The notes under the pieces are model-generated. The model was not told the DNA's origin. It did not search any database and saw only the letters and a program-made list of their open reading frames with translations. A DNA stretch of 64,000 nucleotides from Chryseobacterium culicis (GTDB lineage: Bacteria > Bacteroidota > Bacteroidia > Flavobacteriales > Weeksellaceae). This document shows positions 23,066 through 31,529 of this stretch, piece after piece. Within the stretch, counting starts at the first letter, position 1. The number at the start of each line of letters is the position of its first letter. The position numbers and the translations under genes were made by a program. The stretch is from positions 156,665 through 220,664 of the forward strand of contig NZ_PCPP01000001.1 in assembly GCF_002979755.1 (NCBI RefSeq). Direction: 5' to 3'.

Positions 23066-23467
23066 GTGGAAGAAATAATTGTAAAACCAGTTATTGCAAA
23101 GGAAATCCTGGAATCTCTTCAGGCGAAAACAGAAGAGGAGAAGCAGGTTATTGTACACTGTTGTTTTCCCGCATCACCATTTTTAGGAAACCTGATCAGG
23201 ATCTGGCATTCAACCTATCTTTTTGATAACCAGTCTGAGCATAGAAGCAAGCTGATTCATGCGGAAAATATTTCAATTTCTCCCTACTGGACACCGGTTC
23301 CTTTTATGAAAGACTTTTGGTTTACCCTCATATTTTCCGGACTTCCTAAAGACTGTAAAAGTTTTGATCTGAAAGAAGTTATTCATGAGGAAGGAGGCTT
23401 TTTTGTAGAATCAATCAAGAGAAATTCTTCTGATGTGTATCGGGTAAAAATATCAGAATCCTATTAA
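23066..23467 (+). CDS. Unrecognised small protein (133 aa)
   Basis: I do not recognise this protein. It is 133 residues, soluble, starting with a GTG (MEEIIVKPVIAKEILESLQAKTEEEKQ). Notable parts are VIVHCCFPASPFLGNLIRIWHSTYLFD (about 28-54) and SPYWTPVPFMKDFWFTLIFSGLPKDC (about 71-96), rich in aromatic residues. The stop is 1 base before the ATG of the ANT(6)-like gene, so the two are coupled. A GTG is used because no ATG precedes the protein-like sequence. It may be a partner or regulator of the nucleotidyltransferase. The function is unknown. Confidence 0.7.
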   Translation: MEEIIVKPVIAKEILESLQAKTEEEKQVIVHCCFPASPFLGNLIRIWHSTYLFDNQSEHRSKLIHAENISISPYWTPVPFMKDFWFTLIFSGLPKDCKSFDLKEVIHEEGGFFVESIKRNSSDVYRVKISESY

Positions 23468-23468
23468 T

Positions 23469-24335
23469 ATGAAAGTAAGGGAAGAAAAATTAGAACAGAT
23501 TATTCACTGGGCTGAAAACAATCCGGATATCCGTGCTGTTCTCCTGACCAGTTCATTGGTAAACCCTTACGCTCCTGTAGATGATTTTAGTGATCTTGAT
23601 ATCGAACTTGTTTTTGAAAACAGAACAACCTATGAATCCGGAAATGAATGGATAAAACTTTTTGGTGATCCAATTTCCATGATTGAAGAAGATGATCGTG
23701 TTTTTGAAGGAAAGCATGCGATGAAAATGGTTTTGTATAAAGATCATGTGAAAGTTGACTTTAAGCTGTATCAGGTAGCAGAATTTATAGAAGAAATCAA
23801 TCAAGAAACTCTTCCCGAAGATTGGGATGTAGGGTATAAAGTTTTACTGGATAAAGATAACCTGACTAAAAACCTGAAGTCCCCGACATATCAGTCAATC
23901 ATGATTCAGAAGCCAACGGAAAAACAGTTCCGGCAGCTGATCAATGACTTCTGGTGGGATACAACCTACGTTGCAAAGTGTTTGAAACGCGGAGATATTT
24001 TCTATGCTAAATTTATGTCTGAAAATATTCTTCGGACAGATTATCTTGTCCCTTTGATTGAATGGTATATTGCAGGAAATCATGACTGGAATACTATCAC
24101 AACCAATAAACACGGAAGACTTTTCAAAAAATACTTATCTCAGGAACTATGGAGTACAATAGAAGCTACTTTCTCTGATAGCAATATTGAAAAAAACTGG
24201 CAGGCCTTGTCTGCATATGCAGATCTGGTACATGAGCTGGGAACTTCACTGGCTGGAAAACTTTATTTTATCTATCCGGAAAAGCTGGAAGATGAGATCA
24301 GAAATTATCTTAAGGAAGTACAGACAAAGCCTTAA
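23469..24335 (+). CDS. ANT(6)-type aminoglycoside nucleotidyltransferase-like protein
   Basis: A 288-residue protein of the streptomycin 6-adenylyltransferase (AadK/AadS/AadE) family. The nucleotidyltransferase signature reads TSSLVNPYAPVDDFSDLDIEL (split over about 26-46), with the catalytic Asp pair in SDLD and a third acidic residue in HVKVDFKLY (about 94-102). The C-terminal helical domain carries NDFWWDTTYVAKCLKRGD and LRTDYLVPLIEWY, both typical. Family enzymes adenylylate streptomycin at O6. Whether this copy confers resistance cannot be read. It follows an orphan gene by 1 base and is not near any mobile element, which suggests an intrinsic chromosomal gene. Confidence 0.88.
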   Translation: MKVREEKLEQIIHWAENNPDIRAVLLTSSLVNPYAPVDDFSDLDIELVFENRTTYESGNEWIKLFGDPISMIEEDDRVFEGKHAMKMVLYKDHVKVDFKLYQVAEFIEEINQETLPEDWDVGYKVLLDKDNLTKNLKSPTYQSIMIQKPTEKQFRQLINDFWWDTTYVAKCLKRGDIFYAKFMSENILRTDYLVPLIEWYIAGNHDWNTITTNKHGRLFKKYLSQELWSTIEATFSDSNIEKNWQALSAYADLVHELGTSLAGKLYFIYPEKLEDEIRNYLKEVQTKP

Positions 24336-24337
24336 TT

Positions 24338-25918
24338 TCAGGCAAATTCATTCTGTACGATAAGATTTTCAATACAGTATTCTGCAATAGCCGTAATGGT
24401 AACAAATGGGTTAACACCAATGGTTCCCGGAATTAAAGAACCATCCAGAACATACAGATTTTCATGATCTTTTAGTTTTCCATATTCGTTGGTAGCTTCA
24501 CCTAAAACGCACCCGCCAAGCGGATGATAACAAATATCTGCACCAAAGCCGTTATTGAAAAGTAAATGACTTCTGGTTCCCCCATTAGCTTTATTCATTT
24601 TTCTGATAAAGTATTGAGCATTTTCTTTCATTTTAGAAGTATTGCTTTCATTCCAGTTCAAGGTAAGGGATTTGTTGGTTGTATTGTAAGCAACTTCTCC
24701 CTTTTTATCAACCCTGTTGATCAGCAGATACAAAGCTGTAGCGACATCCATTCCCATAGGTAAAGGAGCAATTTCCGTGAAAAACGGATGCTCAGGATCA
24801 TCCCAGTTATCAATTCCTCCCACAGGAATTGTGGATTGCTTAGCTCCCGTGCCTCCTGATAAAGGTTTTACCCAGTTTCGTCCCGTCATAAAGTTCCCGT
24901 TATTTCCCCAGTTTTTACCAATCTTTTCATGGACAGGAAATCCGTTTTCTGCATGGGATTGCAACAGAAGCTGTAATGTTCCCATGGTTCCTGCGGAAAG
25001 AATCAGTTTTTTACAGTTGAAAACCTTCTGAGCAACCAGAGCTCCGGAGGTATCAATCTGCTGCACATGTAATGTATAGCTTTTATCATCATTCATTTGA
25101 ATAGTCTGAACACGGTGAAGATCAAGAATCTCCAGATTTCCGGTCTCAAGAGCTTTTCTGAGATAGGTTTTATCTAAACTGTTTTTCCCATAGTTGTTTC
25201 CGTAGATCACTTCAGTATTAAGGGCAGAACGCGGAACTTCATTCCTGAATTCTTTTTCCATATACTTAAAATCATAGACATTGGGAACTCTCATCGTCTT
25301 GAAACCAGCCTTGTGAGCCTCTTCTTCACCTACCCGCGTGAACTTGTAATAAGGACATTCTTCCAGAAACTGTTCATCAATAACATTTACTTTAAGTTCT
25401 TCCCGTACCAGAGGAAAATAATGATTATAAAACTTTTCAGCATCAAGATCAGGGAAAACTTCTTTGAAATAGCTTTCTTTGGGAGTGACAGCCATTCCAC
25501 CATTCACCAGAGAACCTCCGCCAACACCTCTTCCTACCCAGATATTAATATGATCAAAATCCAGACGGTCCAGTATTCCCGTAAAAGGAGTCAGAGAGAA
25601 AATATTCATAAAAGGAGCAATGCTTTTCTTTTTCAGCCATGCAGAACTTTTCCCTGGTTTCAGCAGATTGGAAAAGGGAATTCCTGCTTTTTCCCAGTTA
25701 AGACCCATTTCAAGAATGATTACTTTTTTTCCGGCTTCACAAAGACGCAGGGCAGATACAGCACCTCCGTATCCACTGCCAATAATGATAATCGGAACAT
25801 CATTATATTCCTTTATCTCATTGTTTGTTCTTGCTTGAGCGTGAAGTAATTCGGATTGAAGAAAATAAAATCCTGATATCGCCAAAGCACTGGTCTTAAT
25901 GAAGCTTTTTCTGTCCAT
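24338..25918 (-). CDS. GMC-family oxidoreductase (cholesterol-oxidase-like)
   Basis: A 526-residue flavoprotein. A Tat-like signal (DRKSFIKTSALAISGFYF, with Arg-Lys in place of Arg-Arg) is followed by the FAD loop IIIIGSGYGGAVSALRLCEAGKKVIILE (about 42-69). Further hallmarks are GRGVGGGSLVNGGMAVTP (about 128-145) and a C-terminal CYHPLGGCVLGEAT, LDGSLIPGTIGVNPFVTITAIAE. This layout is that of bacterial cholesterol oxidases and related GMC alcohol oxidases, so it likely oxidises a sterol or another bulky alcohol in the periplasm. It converges on the ANT(6)-like gene with a 2-base gap and no terminator. The family is certain; the substrate is unknown. Confidence 0.9.
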   Translation of the reverse strand: MDRKSFIKTSALAISGFYFLQSELLHAQARTNNEIKEYNDVPIIIIGSGYGGAVSALRLCEAGKKVIILEMGLNWEKAGIPFSNLLKPGKSSAWLKKKSIAPFMNIFSLTPFTGILDRLDFDHINIWVGRGVGGGSLVNGGMAVTPKESYFKEVFPDLDAEKFYNHYFPLVREELKVNVIDEQFLEECPYYKFTRVGEEEAHKAGFKTMRVPNVYDFKYMEKEFRNEVPRSALNTEVIYGNNYGKNSLDKTYLRKALETGNLEILDLHRVQTIQMNDDKSYTLHVQQIDTSGALVAQKVFNCKKLILSAGTMGTLQLLLQSHAENGFPVHEKIGKNWGNNGNFMTGRNWVKPLSGGTGAKQSTIPVGGIDNWDDPEHPFFTEIAPLPMGMDVATALYLLINRVDKKGEVAYNTTNKSLTLNWNESNTSKMKENAQYFIRKMNKANGGTRSHLLFNNGFGADICYHPLGGCVLGEATNEYGKLKDHENLYVLDGSLIPGTIGVNPFVTITAIAEYCIENLIVQNEFA

Positions 25919-26048
25919 GAACTTTGTTTTTCAAAAAGTATGCTAGAGGTGCAGACACTTATTTTATTTATTACAGATTATATTTTTTATTACAATTTTA
26001 ACTTTTATTGTTTCGGAAATTCATAGTTTTACTTATAATTTTAAATTC

Positions 26049-26666
26049 ATGAAAAAATATATAATACTCTTTTTATTGCTTCCGTTATGGGCTTTTTCTC
26101 AAAAAAAGATATCAAAAGAAGAAAAAGAGGTGCAGAAATTTCAGAAAGAACTGAATGCAGAATATTTCAATCCAAAAGAAACTCCATTAAGAGGGGATAA
26201 CCTTAAAAACTTTAAAGGACATCCTTTCTTTCCTTTTGATGCCAAATACAGAGTTACGGCACAATTTGTCCAATCAAAAGATACCCAACCCTTCGATCTT
26301 CCTACATCTTCAGGAAAAACAAAGTCGTATCAGGAATATGGAAAAGCAACATTTACATTGGATGGAAAGCCTTATAACGTTACTTTATACCAGAGTCTGG
26401 ATTTAATCAAACAGGACAAATACAAAGATTATCTCTTTCTTCCTTTCCGTGATGCTACCAATGAAAAAGAAACCTATGGAGGAGGGAAATATATGGATTT
26501 AAAAATCCCGAAAGGAAATACGATAGTGCTTGATTTTAACCAGTCATATCATCCTTTCTGTGCCTATAACGCTTACGATTATAATTGCCCTATTGTTCCT
26601 GAGGAAAATAAACTTCCCGTGGAAATCCGTGCGGGGGTAATGTATGAAGATGTCTACCATCACTAA
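26049..26666 (+). CDS. DUF1684 domain protein, exported
   Basis: A 205-residue protein with a signal peptide (about 1-17, LWAFSQ). It has the DUF1684 layout: FQKELNAEYFNPKETPL, GHPFFPFDAKYRV, YGKATFTLDGKPYNVTLYQS, FLPFRDATNEKETYGGGKYMDL and the terminal NQSYHPFCAYNAYDYNCP, VEIRAGV. The function of the family is unknown; the YGGGRY-type motif and the Cys-containing end are conserved in it. It acts outside the cytoplasm. A GNAT gene follows 4 bases after its stop, so the two are cotranscribed. The family is certain; the activity is unknown. Confidence 0.9.
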   Translation: MKKYIILFLLLPLWAFSQKKISKEEKEVQKFQKELNAEYFNPKETPLRGDNLKNFKGHPFFPFDAKYRVTAQFVQSKDTQPFDLPTSSGKTKSYQEYGKATFTLDGKPYNVTLYQSLDLIKQDKYKDYLFLPFRDATNEKETYGGGKYMDLKIPKGNTIVLDFNQSYHPFCAYNAYDYNCPIVPEENKLPVEIRAGVMYEDVYHH

Positions 26667-26670
26667 TATT

Positions 26671-27144
26671 ATGATACACTTAGAATTCTTTAAACAGGAA
26701 GATCTATCTGGGGTAAGCTATGCCCTGGATGAAAATCAGATGCGCTTTACTGCAACTGCTCAGCAGGCTTTACAAAGCATCAGTGAACGTAATGATGAAG
26801 ACGCATTTCCGGTGACCATATTTGAAAATGATGCAGCCGTTGGTTTTTTTGTCCTTGATTTTGGGAATGATAAACTTGAGCTTACCGATAATGAAAATTC
26901 AGTTTTATTACGCTCTCTATCTGTGAATCCTCAGATGCAGGGAAAGGGAATTGGGAAAGCTGCCATGCTGGAAGTAGGTAATTTTGTCAAAAATCACTTC
27001 AATACCTGTGATGAAATTGTACTGGCAGTAAACCAGAAAAATAATTCTGCTTATCATATTTATCTTCAGGCTGGATACATTTATGATGGCAAAACCAGAA
27101 TCGGAAGAAGTGGTCCTCAATACCTGATGTACAAAAAACTTTAA
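26671..27144 (+). CDS. GNAT-family N-acetyltransferase
   Basis: A 157-residue acetyltransferase. The acetyl-CoA-binding motif A is visible as LRSLSVNPQMQGKGIGKAAMLEVGNFV (about 83-109), followed by VNQKNNSAYHIYLQAGYIYDGKTRIGRSGPQYLMYK, a normal end for the family. The frame opens at 26644 inside the upstream gene, but the fold begins at MIHLEFFKQED, so I choose the ATG at 26671, which leaves a 4-base gap. It is cotranscribed with the DUF1684 gene. The acceptor substrate is unknown. Confidence 0.88.
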   Translation: MIHLEFFKQEDLSGVSYALDENQMRFTATAQQALQSISERNDEDAFPVTIFENDAAVGFFVLDFGNDKLELTDNENSVLLRSLSVNPQMQGKGIGKAAMLEVGNFVKNHFNTCDEIVLAVNQKNNSAYHIYLQAGYIYDGKTRIGRSGPQYLMYKKL

Positions 27145-27188
27145 TAAAATTTTAAAATCATAATTTTTTATCTGCTGATATCTTTCCA

Positions 27189-27196
27189 TAACTTTG
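27189..27196 (+). promoter_or_regulatory. -7 element of the SDR gene
   Basis: TAACTTTG fits TAnnTTTG and lies 21 bases before the ATG at 27218. It overlaps an earlier in-frame TTG (27194), which makes that start unlikely. Confidence 0.55.
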
Positions 27197-27217
27197 AGTA
27201 ACATCAAATTACAAAAC

Positions 27218-28027
27218 ATGGAAATATCACTTCAGAATCAGGTGGCTGTAGTCACAGGAGCTTCCAGTGGAATTGGTTCAGGGATTGCAAAATCATTAGC
27301 ATCAGCTGGGGCAACAGTCATTGTTAATCATTCTTCGGAAAGATCTGCAGAAGAAGCTAAAACCGTTTTAAAAGAAATAACGGATGCAGGAGGAAAAGGA
27401 ATGACCTATCAGTGTGATGTATCCAAGGAAGATCAGGTGGTCAGAATGTTTCAGGATGTTGTTTCTGAGTTTCAAACCGTTGATATCCTGATCAATAATG
27501 CAGGGATTCAAAAAGATGCGAAATTTACTGAAATGACTTTGGATCAATGGAATGCTGTCATAGGCGTTAATCTGACGGGACAGTTTCTATGTGCAAGAGA
27601 AGCCATTAAAGAGTTTCTTCGGAGAGGAATAGATCCTTCACGTTCTGTCGCTTGTGGAAAAATCATTCATATCAGTTCAGTACACGAAATTATCCCTTGG
27701 GCCGGACATGCTAATTATGCATCCAGTAAAGGTGCTGTAAGAATGCTCATGCAGACCCTTGCCCAGGAATATGGAGCAGATAAAATCCGTGTGAATTCTA
27801 TTTGTCCGGGAGCTATCCAGACTCCTATTAATCAAAATGCATGGAGTACTCCGGAAGCCCTCAATTCTCTTCTTACTCTGATTCCTTATAACCGAATCGG
27901 ACAGCCACAGGATATCGGAAATCTGGCGGCATTTCTTGCCAGTGATCTTGCCGATTATATAACGGGAGCCAGCATTTTTGTGGATGGTGGAATGACCACG
28001 TTTGAGAGCTTTTCTACGGGAGGGTAG
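27218..28027 (+). CDS. Short-chain dehydrogenase, glucose 1-dehydrogenase-like
   Basis: A 269-residue classical SDR. The cofactor loop TGASSGIG (13-20), NNAG (93-96), catalytic Ser near 153, and Tyr167 with Lys171 (YASSK) are intact. The C-terminal FVDGGMT is typical. The sequence looks like the glucose 1-dehydrogenase group, which oxidises glucose to gluconolactone with NAD(P)+. The gene next to it encodes a large cytoplasmic-type glucosidase, so the pair could free and oxidise glucose, although a repeat-filled 130-base gap lies between them. The SDR class is certain; the substrate is inferred. Confidence 0.9.
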   Translation: MEISLQNQVAVVTGASSGIGSGIAKSLASAGATVIVNHSSERSAEEAKTVLKEITDAGGKGMTYQCDVSKEDQVVRMFQDVVSEFQTVDILINNAGIQKDAKFTEMTLDQWNAVIGVNLTGQFLCAREAIKEFLRRGIDPSRSVACGKIIHISSVHEIIPWAGHANYASSKGAVRMLMQTLAQEYGADKIRVNSICPGAIQTPINQNAWSTPEALNSLLTLIPYNRIGQPQDIGNLAAFLASDLADYITGASIFVDGGMTTFESFSTGG

Positions 28028-28034
28028 TAGAGTT

Positions 28035-28154
28035 AAAGGTTCAAAGTTCAAAGTTTAAAATTTAAAGTTTAAAGTTTTGAGGTTGTTCTTAACGCTTGAA
28101 ACGAAACATAGTACTCATTGCTCATTATTCATTACTCATAACTCATAATTATCG
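28035..28154. repeat. Two 7-bp-periodic repeat tracts before the glucosidase gene
   Basis: 28037-28078 steps as AAAGGTT CAAAGTT CAAAGTT TAAAATT TAAAGTT TAAAGTT. 28113-28154 steps as ACTCATT GCTCATT ATTCATT ACTCATA ACTCATA ATTATCG and ends 3 bases before the ATG at 28158. The second tract contains the 14-base arm also found after mqo. Confidence 0.8.
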
Positions 28155-28157
28155 CTT

Positions 28158-30827
28158 ATGTCAGAAAAACAGAGAATTTCAGATATTTCATGGAAAAAAT
28201 GGGGACCCTATGTCAGTAACCGTGAATGGGGACTTGTTCGTGAAGATTATAGTGAAAATGGAGATGCCTGGAATTATACAGGTCATGATACGGCAGAAGC
28301 CAAAACTTACCGCTGGGGCGAGGAAGGAATCTGCGGAATCTGTGATGATCTCCAGAAGCTGATATTTTCTGTGGGATTCTGGAACAAAAAGGATAAAATG
28401 GTCAAAGAACGGTTCTTTGGACTGACGAACGGGCAGGGAAATCATGGTGAAGATGTAAAAGAATACTTTTATTACATAGATTCTACCCCTACGCATTCCT
28501 ATATGAAAATGCTGTATAAGTATCCTCAAAATGCTTTCCCCTATGAAGATCTGGTAAAAACAAATGGAACAAGAGGAAAAGAAGAACCGGAATATGAATT
28601 GATTGATACAGGGATTTTTGATCACAACGAATATTTTGACATCTTTATTGAATATGCAAAGGAAAGCCAGAATGATATTCTGGTCAGAATAACAATTGTC
28701 AATAAATCTGGAAAAGAAGCTCCTCTTTTACTATTGCCGACAATTTGGTTCAGAAATACATGGAATTGGGGATATGATGACTACAAGCCTCAGTTGTCTG
28801 CTGAAGATTCTGATCATATTAATGTCAGCCATAAGGATATTGAGATAAAAAATGTATATGCAAAACAATCTTTAAAGACCCTGTTTTGTAACAATGAAAC
28901 CAATAATGAAAGGCTTTACCAGTCTTCCAATGAATCCAAATACTGTAAAGACGGGATTAATAATTTTGTGATGACAGGAAATTCCCAGTCGGTCAATCCT
29001 CAGAATACCGGAACAAAAGCTTCTTTTTTTATTGACGAGGATTTTCAGGGGGGAGAAACTAAAATATTTGAATTCAGACTTACAGATAAGGATATAAGAG
29101 AACCCTTTAAAGACTTCGATACTCTTTTTGAACAAAGACAGAAAGAAGCAGATGAATTTTATGCAGAGATCCAGAAAGGTATTTCTTCCGAAGATGAAAA
29201 ACTGGTACAAAGACAGGCTTTTGCAGGAATGTTGTGGAACAAAATGTTTTACCACTATAATGTTGAAAAATGGCTGAAAGGAGATCCTGCCGAAATGCCT
29301 CCTCCAAAGTCCAGAGAGAAAATAAGAAACTACGACTGGAAGCATCTTAATAATGAACATATTATTTCCATGCCTGATAAATGGGAATATCCGTGGTATG
29401 CCACCTGGGATCTGGCCTTTCATACCATCAGTTTTTCACTGATAGATGCGGATTTTGCAAAACATCAGCTTAAACTTTTCCTGTTTGAATGGTATATGCA
29501 TCCTAACGGGCAGCTTCCTGCTTACGAGTGGAATTTCAGTGATGTGAATCCTCCGGTACATGCATGGGCCGTATTCAGAGTATTCAAAATTGATGAATAC
29601 TTAAAAGACAAACCTGATCTGGAATTTTTGGAAAGTGCTTTCCAGAAGCTGTTGATGAATTTCACCTGGTGGGTTAACAAAAAAGACCTTAATGGGAACA
29701 ATATCTTTGAAGGCGGCTTTTTAGGGCTTGATAATATTGGTGTTTTTGACCGGAATACTGTGTTACCTAACGGAGAACAGTTGGAGCAGTCGGATGGTAC
29801 GAGCTGGATGGCTATGTTTGCCCTGAATATGATGAGAATTGCTTTGGAGCTGGCTCTCTATAACAATGTGTATGAGGAAATGGCGATGAAGTTTTTCGAA
29901 CACTTTCTGGCTATTGCCCACTCACTGGACAATATGGGTGATGAAAATTTCAGCCTTTGGGATGAACAGGATGAGTTTTTTTACGATGCCATAGCTTCCA
30001 ATGACGGAACACATATGTACCTGAAGTTAAGAACCATTGTTGGATTGATCCCAATGTTTGCCGTTGAGGTCATCGATGATGAAATGATTGAAAACCTTCC
30101 CAATTTCAAGAAAAGAATGAAATGGGTACTGGATAATAAACCGGAACTTGCCTCTTTGGTTTCAAGATGGGAAGTGAAAGGGCAGGATTCCAAACACCTT
30201 TTATCTTTACTTCGGGGACACCGTTTGAAAAGACTGCTAAGCCGGATGTTGAATCCGGATGAGTTTTTAAGCGATTATGGGGTGAGAGCTTTATCCAAGG
30301 AATATGAAAACAATCCTTATACATTACTGCTGAATGACACGAATTATAGTGTGAAATATACGCCTGCAGAAAGTGATAGCGGACTTTTTGGAGGGAACAG
30401 CAACTGGCGCGGTCCGGTATGGTTTCCTATCAATTTTCTTATTATTGATAGTCTTCAGCGTTTTTTCTTTTACTATAGCCCTGATTTTTTAGTGGAATAT
30501 CCTACGGGAAGCGGGAACTATTCAAACCTGGATCAGATTGCAGATGCTTTAAACAAGAGGCTTGCCAAGATATTTTTGAAAGATGAAAATGGAAAAAGAC
30601 CGATTCATGGCCAGTATGAAAGATTTCAGACTGATCCGGATTTCAAAGATTATATCCTGTTCTATGAATATTTTCACGGTGATAACGGTCGTGGAGTAGG
30701 AGCTTCCCATCAGACAGGATGGACGGGACTTATTGCCAAAATTCTACAACCCCGGTTTTCCAAAAAAGAAATGGCAGAATCCGAAACCGAAATGCCGGAT
30801 GATGTTGAAAAAACAAAAGAGAAGTAA
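28158..30827 (+). CDS. GH63-type (MGH1-like) glucosidase
   Basis: An 889-residue protein of the mannosyl-oligosaccharide-glucosidase/YgjK-like group (GH63, (alpha/alpha)6 barrel). The N-terminal 340 residues form a beta-sandwich domain (SNREWGLVREDYS, YNYIDSTPTHSYM-like, LLLPTIWFRNTW). The barrel follows: WLKGDPAEMPPPKSREKIRNYDWKHL, WYATWDLAFHTISFSLIDADFAKHQL (catalytic Asp in TWDL), QLPAYEWNFSDVNPPVHAWA, and NWRGPVWFPIN near the end with HGDNGRGVGASHQTGWTGL. There is no signal peptide, so it is cytoplasmic. It removes glucose from an oligosaccharide or glucosylglycerate-type compound. Its substrate is unknown. Its length is normal for bacterial members. Confidence 0.9.
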   Translation: MSEKQRISDISWKKWGPYVSNREWGLVREDYSENGDAWNYTGHDTAEAKTYRWGEEGICGICDDLQKLIFSVGFWNKKDKMVKERFFGLTNGQGNHGEDVKEYFYYIDSTPTHSYMKMLYKYPQNAFPYEDLVKTNGTRGKEEPEYELIDTGIFDHNEYFDIFIEYAKESQNDILVRITIVNKSGKEAPLLLLPTIWFRNTWNWGYDDYKPQLSAEDSDHINVSHKDIEIKNVYAKQSLKTLFCNNETNNERLYQSSNESKYCKDGINNFVMTGNSQSVNPQNTGTKASFFIDEDFQGGETKIFEFRLTDKDIREPFKDFDTLFEQRQKEADEFYAEIQKGISSEDEKLVQRQAFAGMLWNKMFYHYNVEKWLKGDPAEMPPPKSREKIRNYDWKHLNNEHIISMPDKWEYPWYATWDLAFHTISFSLIDADFAKHQLKLFLFEWYMHPNGQLPAYEWNFSDVNPPVHAWAVFRVFKIDEYLKDKPDLEFLESAFQKLLMNFTWWVNKKDLNGNNIFEGGFLGLDNIGVFDRNTVLPNGEQLEQSDGTSWMAMFALNMMRIALELALYNNVYEEMAMKFFEHFLAIAHSLDNMGDENFSLWDEQDEFFYDAIASNDGTHMYLKLRTIVGLIPMFAVEVIDDEMIENLPNFKKRMKWVLDNKPELASLVSRWEVKGQDSKHLLSLLRGHRLKRLLSRMLNPDEFLSDYGVRALSKEYENNPYTLLLNDTNYSVKYTPAESDSGLFGGNSNWRGPVWFPINFLIIDSLQRFFFYYSPDFLVEYPTGSGNYSNLDQIADALNKRLAKIFLKDENGKRPIHGQYERFQTDPDFKDYILFYEYFHGDNGRGVGASHQTGWTGLIAKILQPRFSKKEMAESETEMPDDVEKTKEK

Positions 30828-30842
30828 GAAGACAAATTGGGC

Positions 30843-31529
30843 TTATTCAAATATCTGTTGTATCACCTCCAGTGAGGCCGGAGTTTTGAAATCAGTAATA
30901 TGATAATGATAGTATACCAAAAGACTGTCAAGGAAATCTTTTCTTAAAGACGAATGGATTTTTGTGGAGTAAAAATCTTCTGCACAAAGGGCTTTTTTCC
31001 ACAGCGTGGAAATTTCCTCATTGAAAAGCTGATGACATATGCCCGGGGAAAAAGTTCCGGTTTCAGGATCTAAAAACCTGCCTTCACTCAGCAAAGGAGC
31101 AACGCCCTGTATTTTTAAAAAAGCCAGCAAAAACAGTAGGTGTGCCTGATAATTTTTATGAGTCAGTTCACTGATAAAATGATTGATCCCGGAATAGATC
31201 GGAATATTTTTATTCTCATATTTCAGAATGTGACTCAGAAAATCTGAGATAAAGAAAATCACAGTATTGACCCTTATATCGGTGTAGATATCATTGTTTT
31301 TTACCAGTTCAAACTTTGAAACAGATGGTATACCGTTACCTCTGGATGGATTTACGGAAAAATTAAGCTGGCTCAATGGCTGAAGCAGGGCTTTCTTTTT
31401 ATTCTTTTTGGAATAAATTCCTTTCAGAAAATAGCTTTGAAAACCCTCTTCTTCTGTAAAACAATGCAATACAGCATCATTTTCCCCATATTTTATAAAC
31501 GAAAGTAAAAAACCGTTTTGTGAATTCAT
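30843..31529 (-). CDS. recO: DNA repair protein RecO
   Basis: A 228-residue RecO, which loads RecA onto gapped DNA with RecR. The N-terminal OB fold is seen in FLLSFIKYGENDAVLHCFTEEEGFQSYFLKGIYSKK (about 7-42), and the helical C-terminal part has LLFLLAFLKIQGVAPLLSEG and FLDPETGTF. The four-Cys zinc motif of some RecO proteins is absent, as is common in Bacteroidota. The start codon shares one base with the porZ stop (TAATG), so it is translated by coupling with porZ. It is the last gene of the four-gene operon. The family call is confident despite low sequence conservation. Confidence 0.85.
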   Translation of the reverse strand: MNSQNGFLLSFIKYGENDAVLHCFTEEEGFQSYFLKGIYSKKNKKKALLQPLSQLNFSVNPSRGNGIPSVSKFELVKNNDIYTDIRVNTVIFFISDFLSHILKYENKNIPIYSGINHFISELTHKNYQAHLLFLLAFLKIQGVAPLLSEGRFLDPETGTFSPGICHQLFNEEISTLWKKALCAEDFYSTKIHSSLRKDFLDSLLVYYHYHITDFKTPASLEVIQQIFE

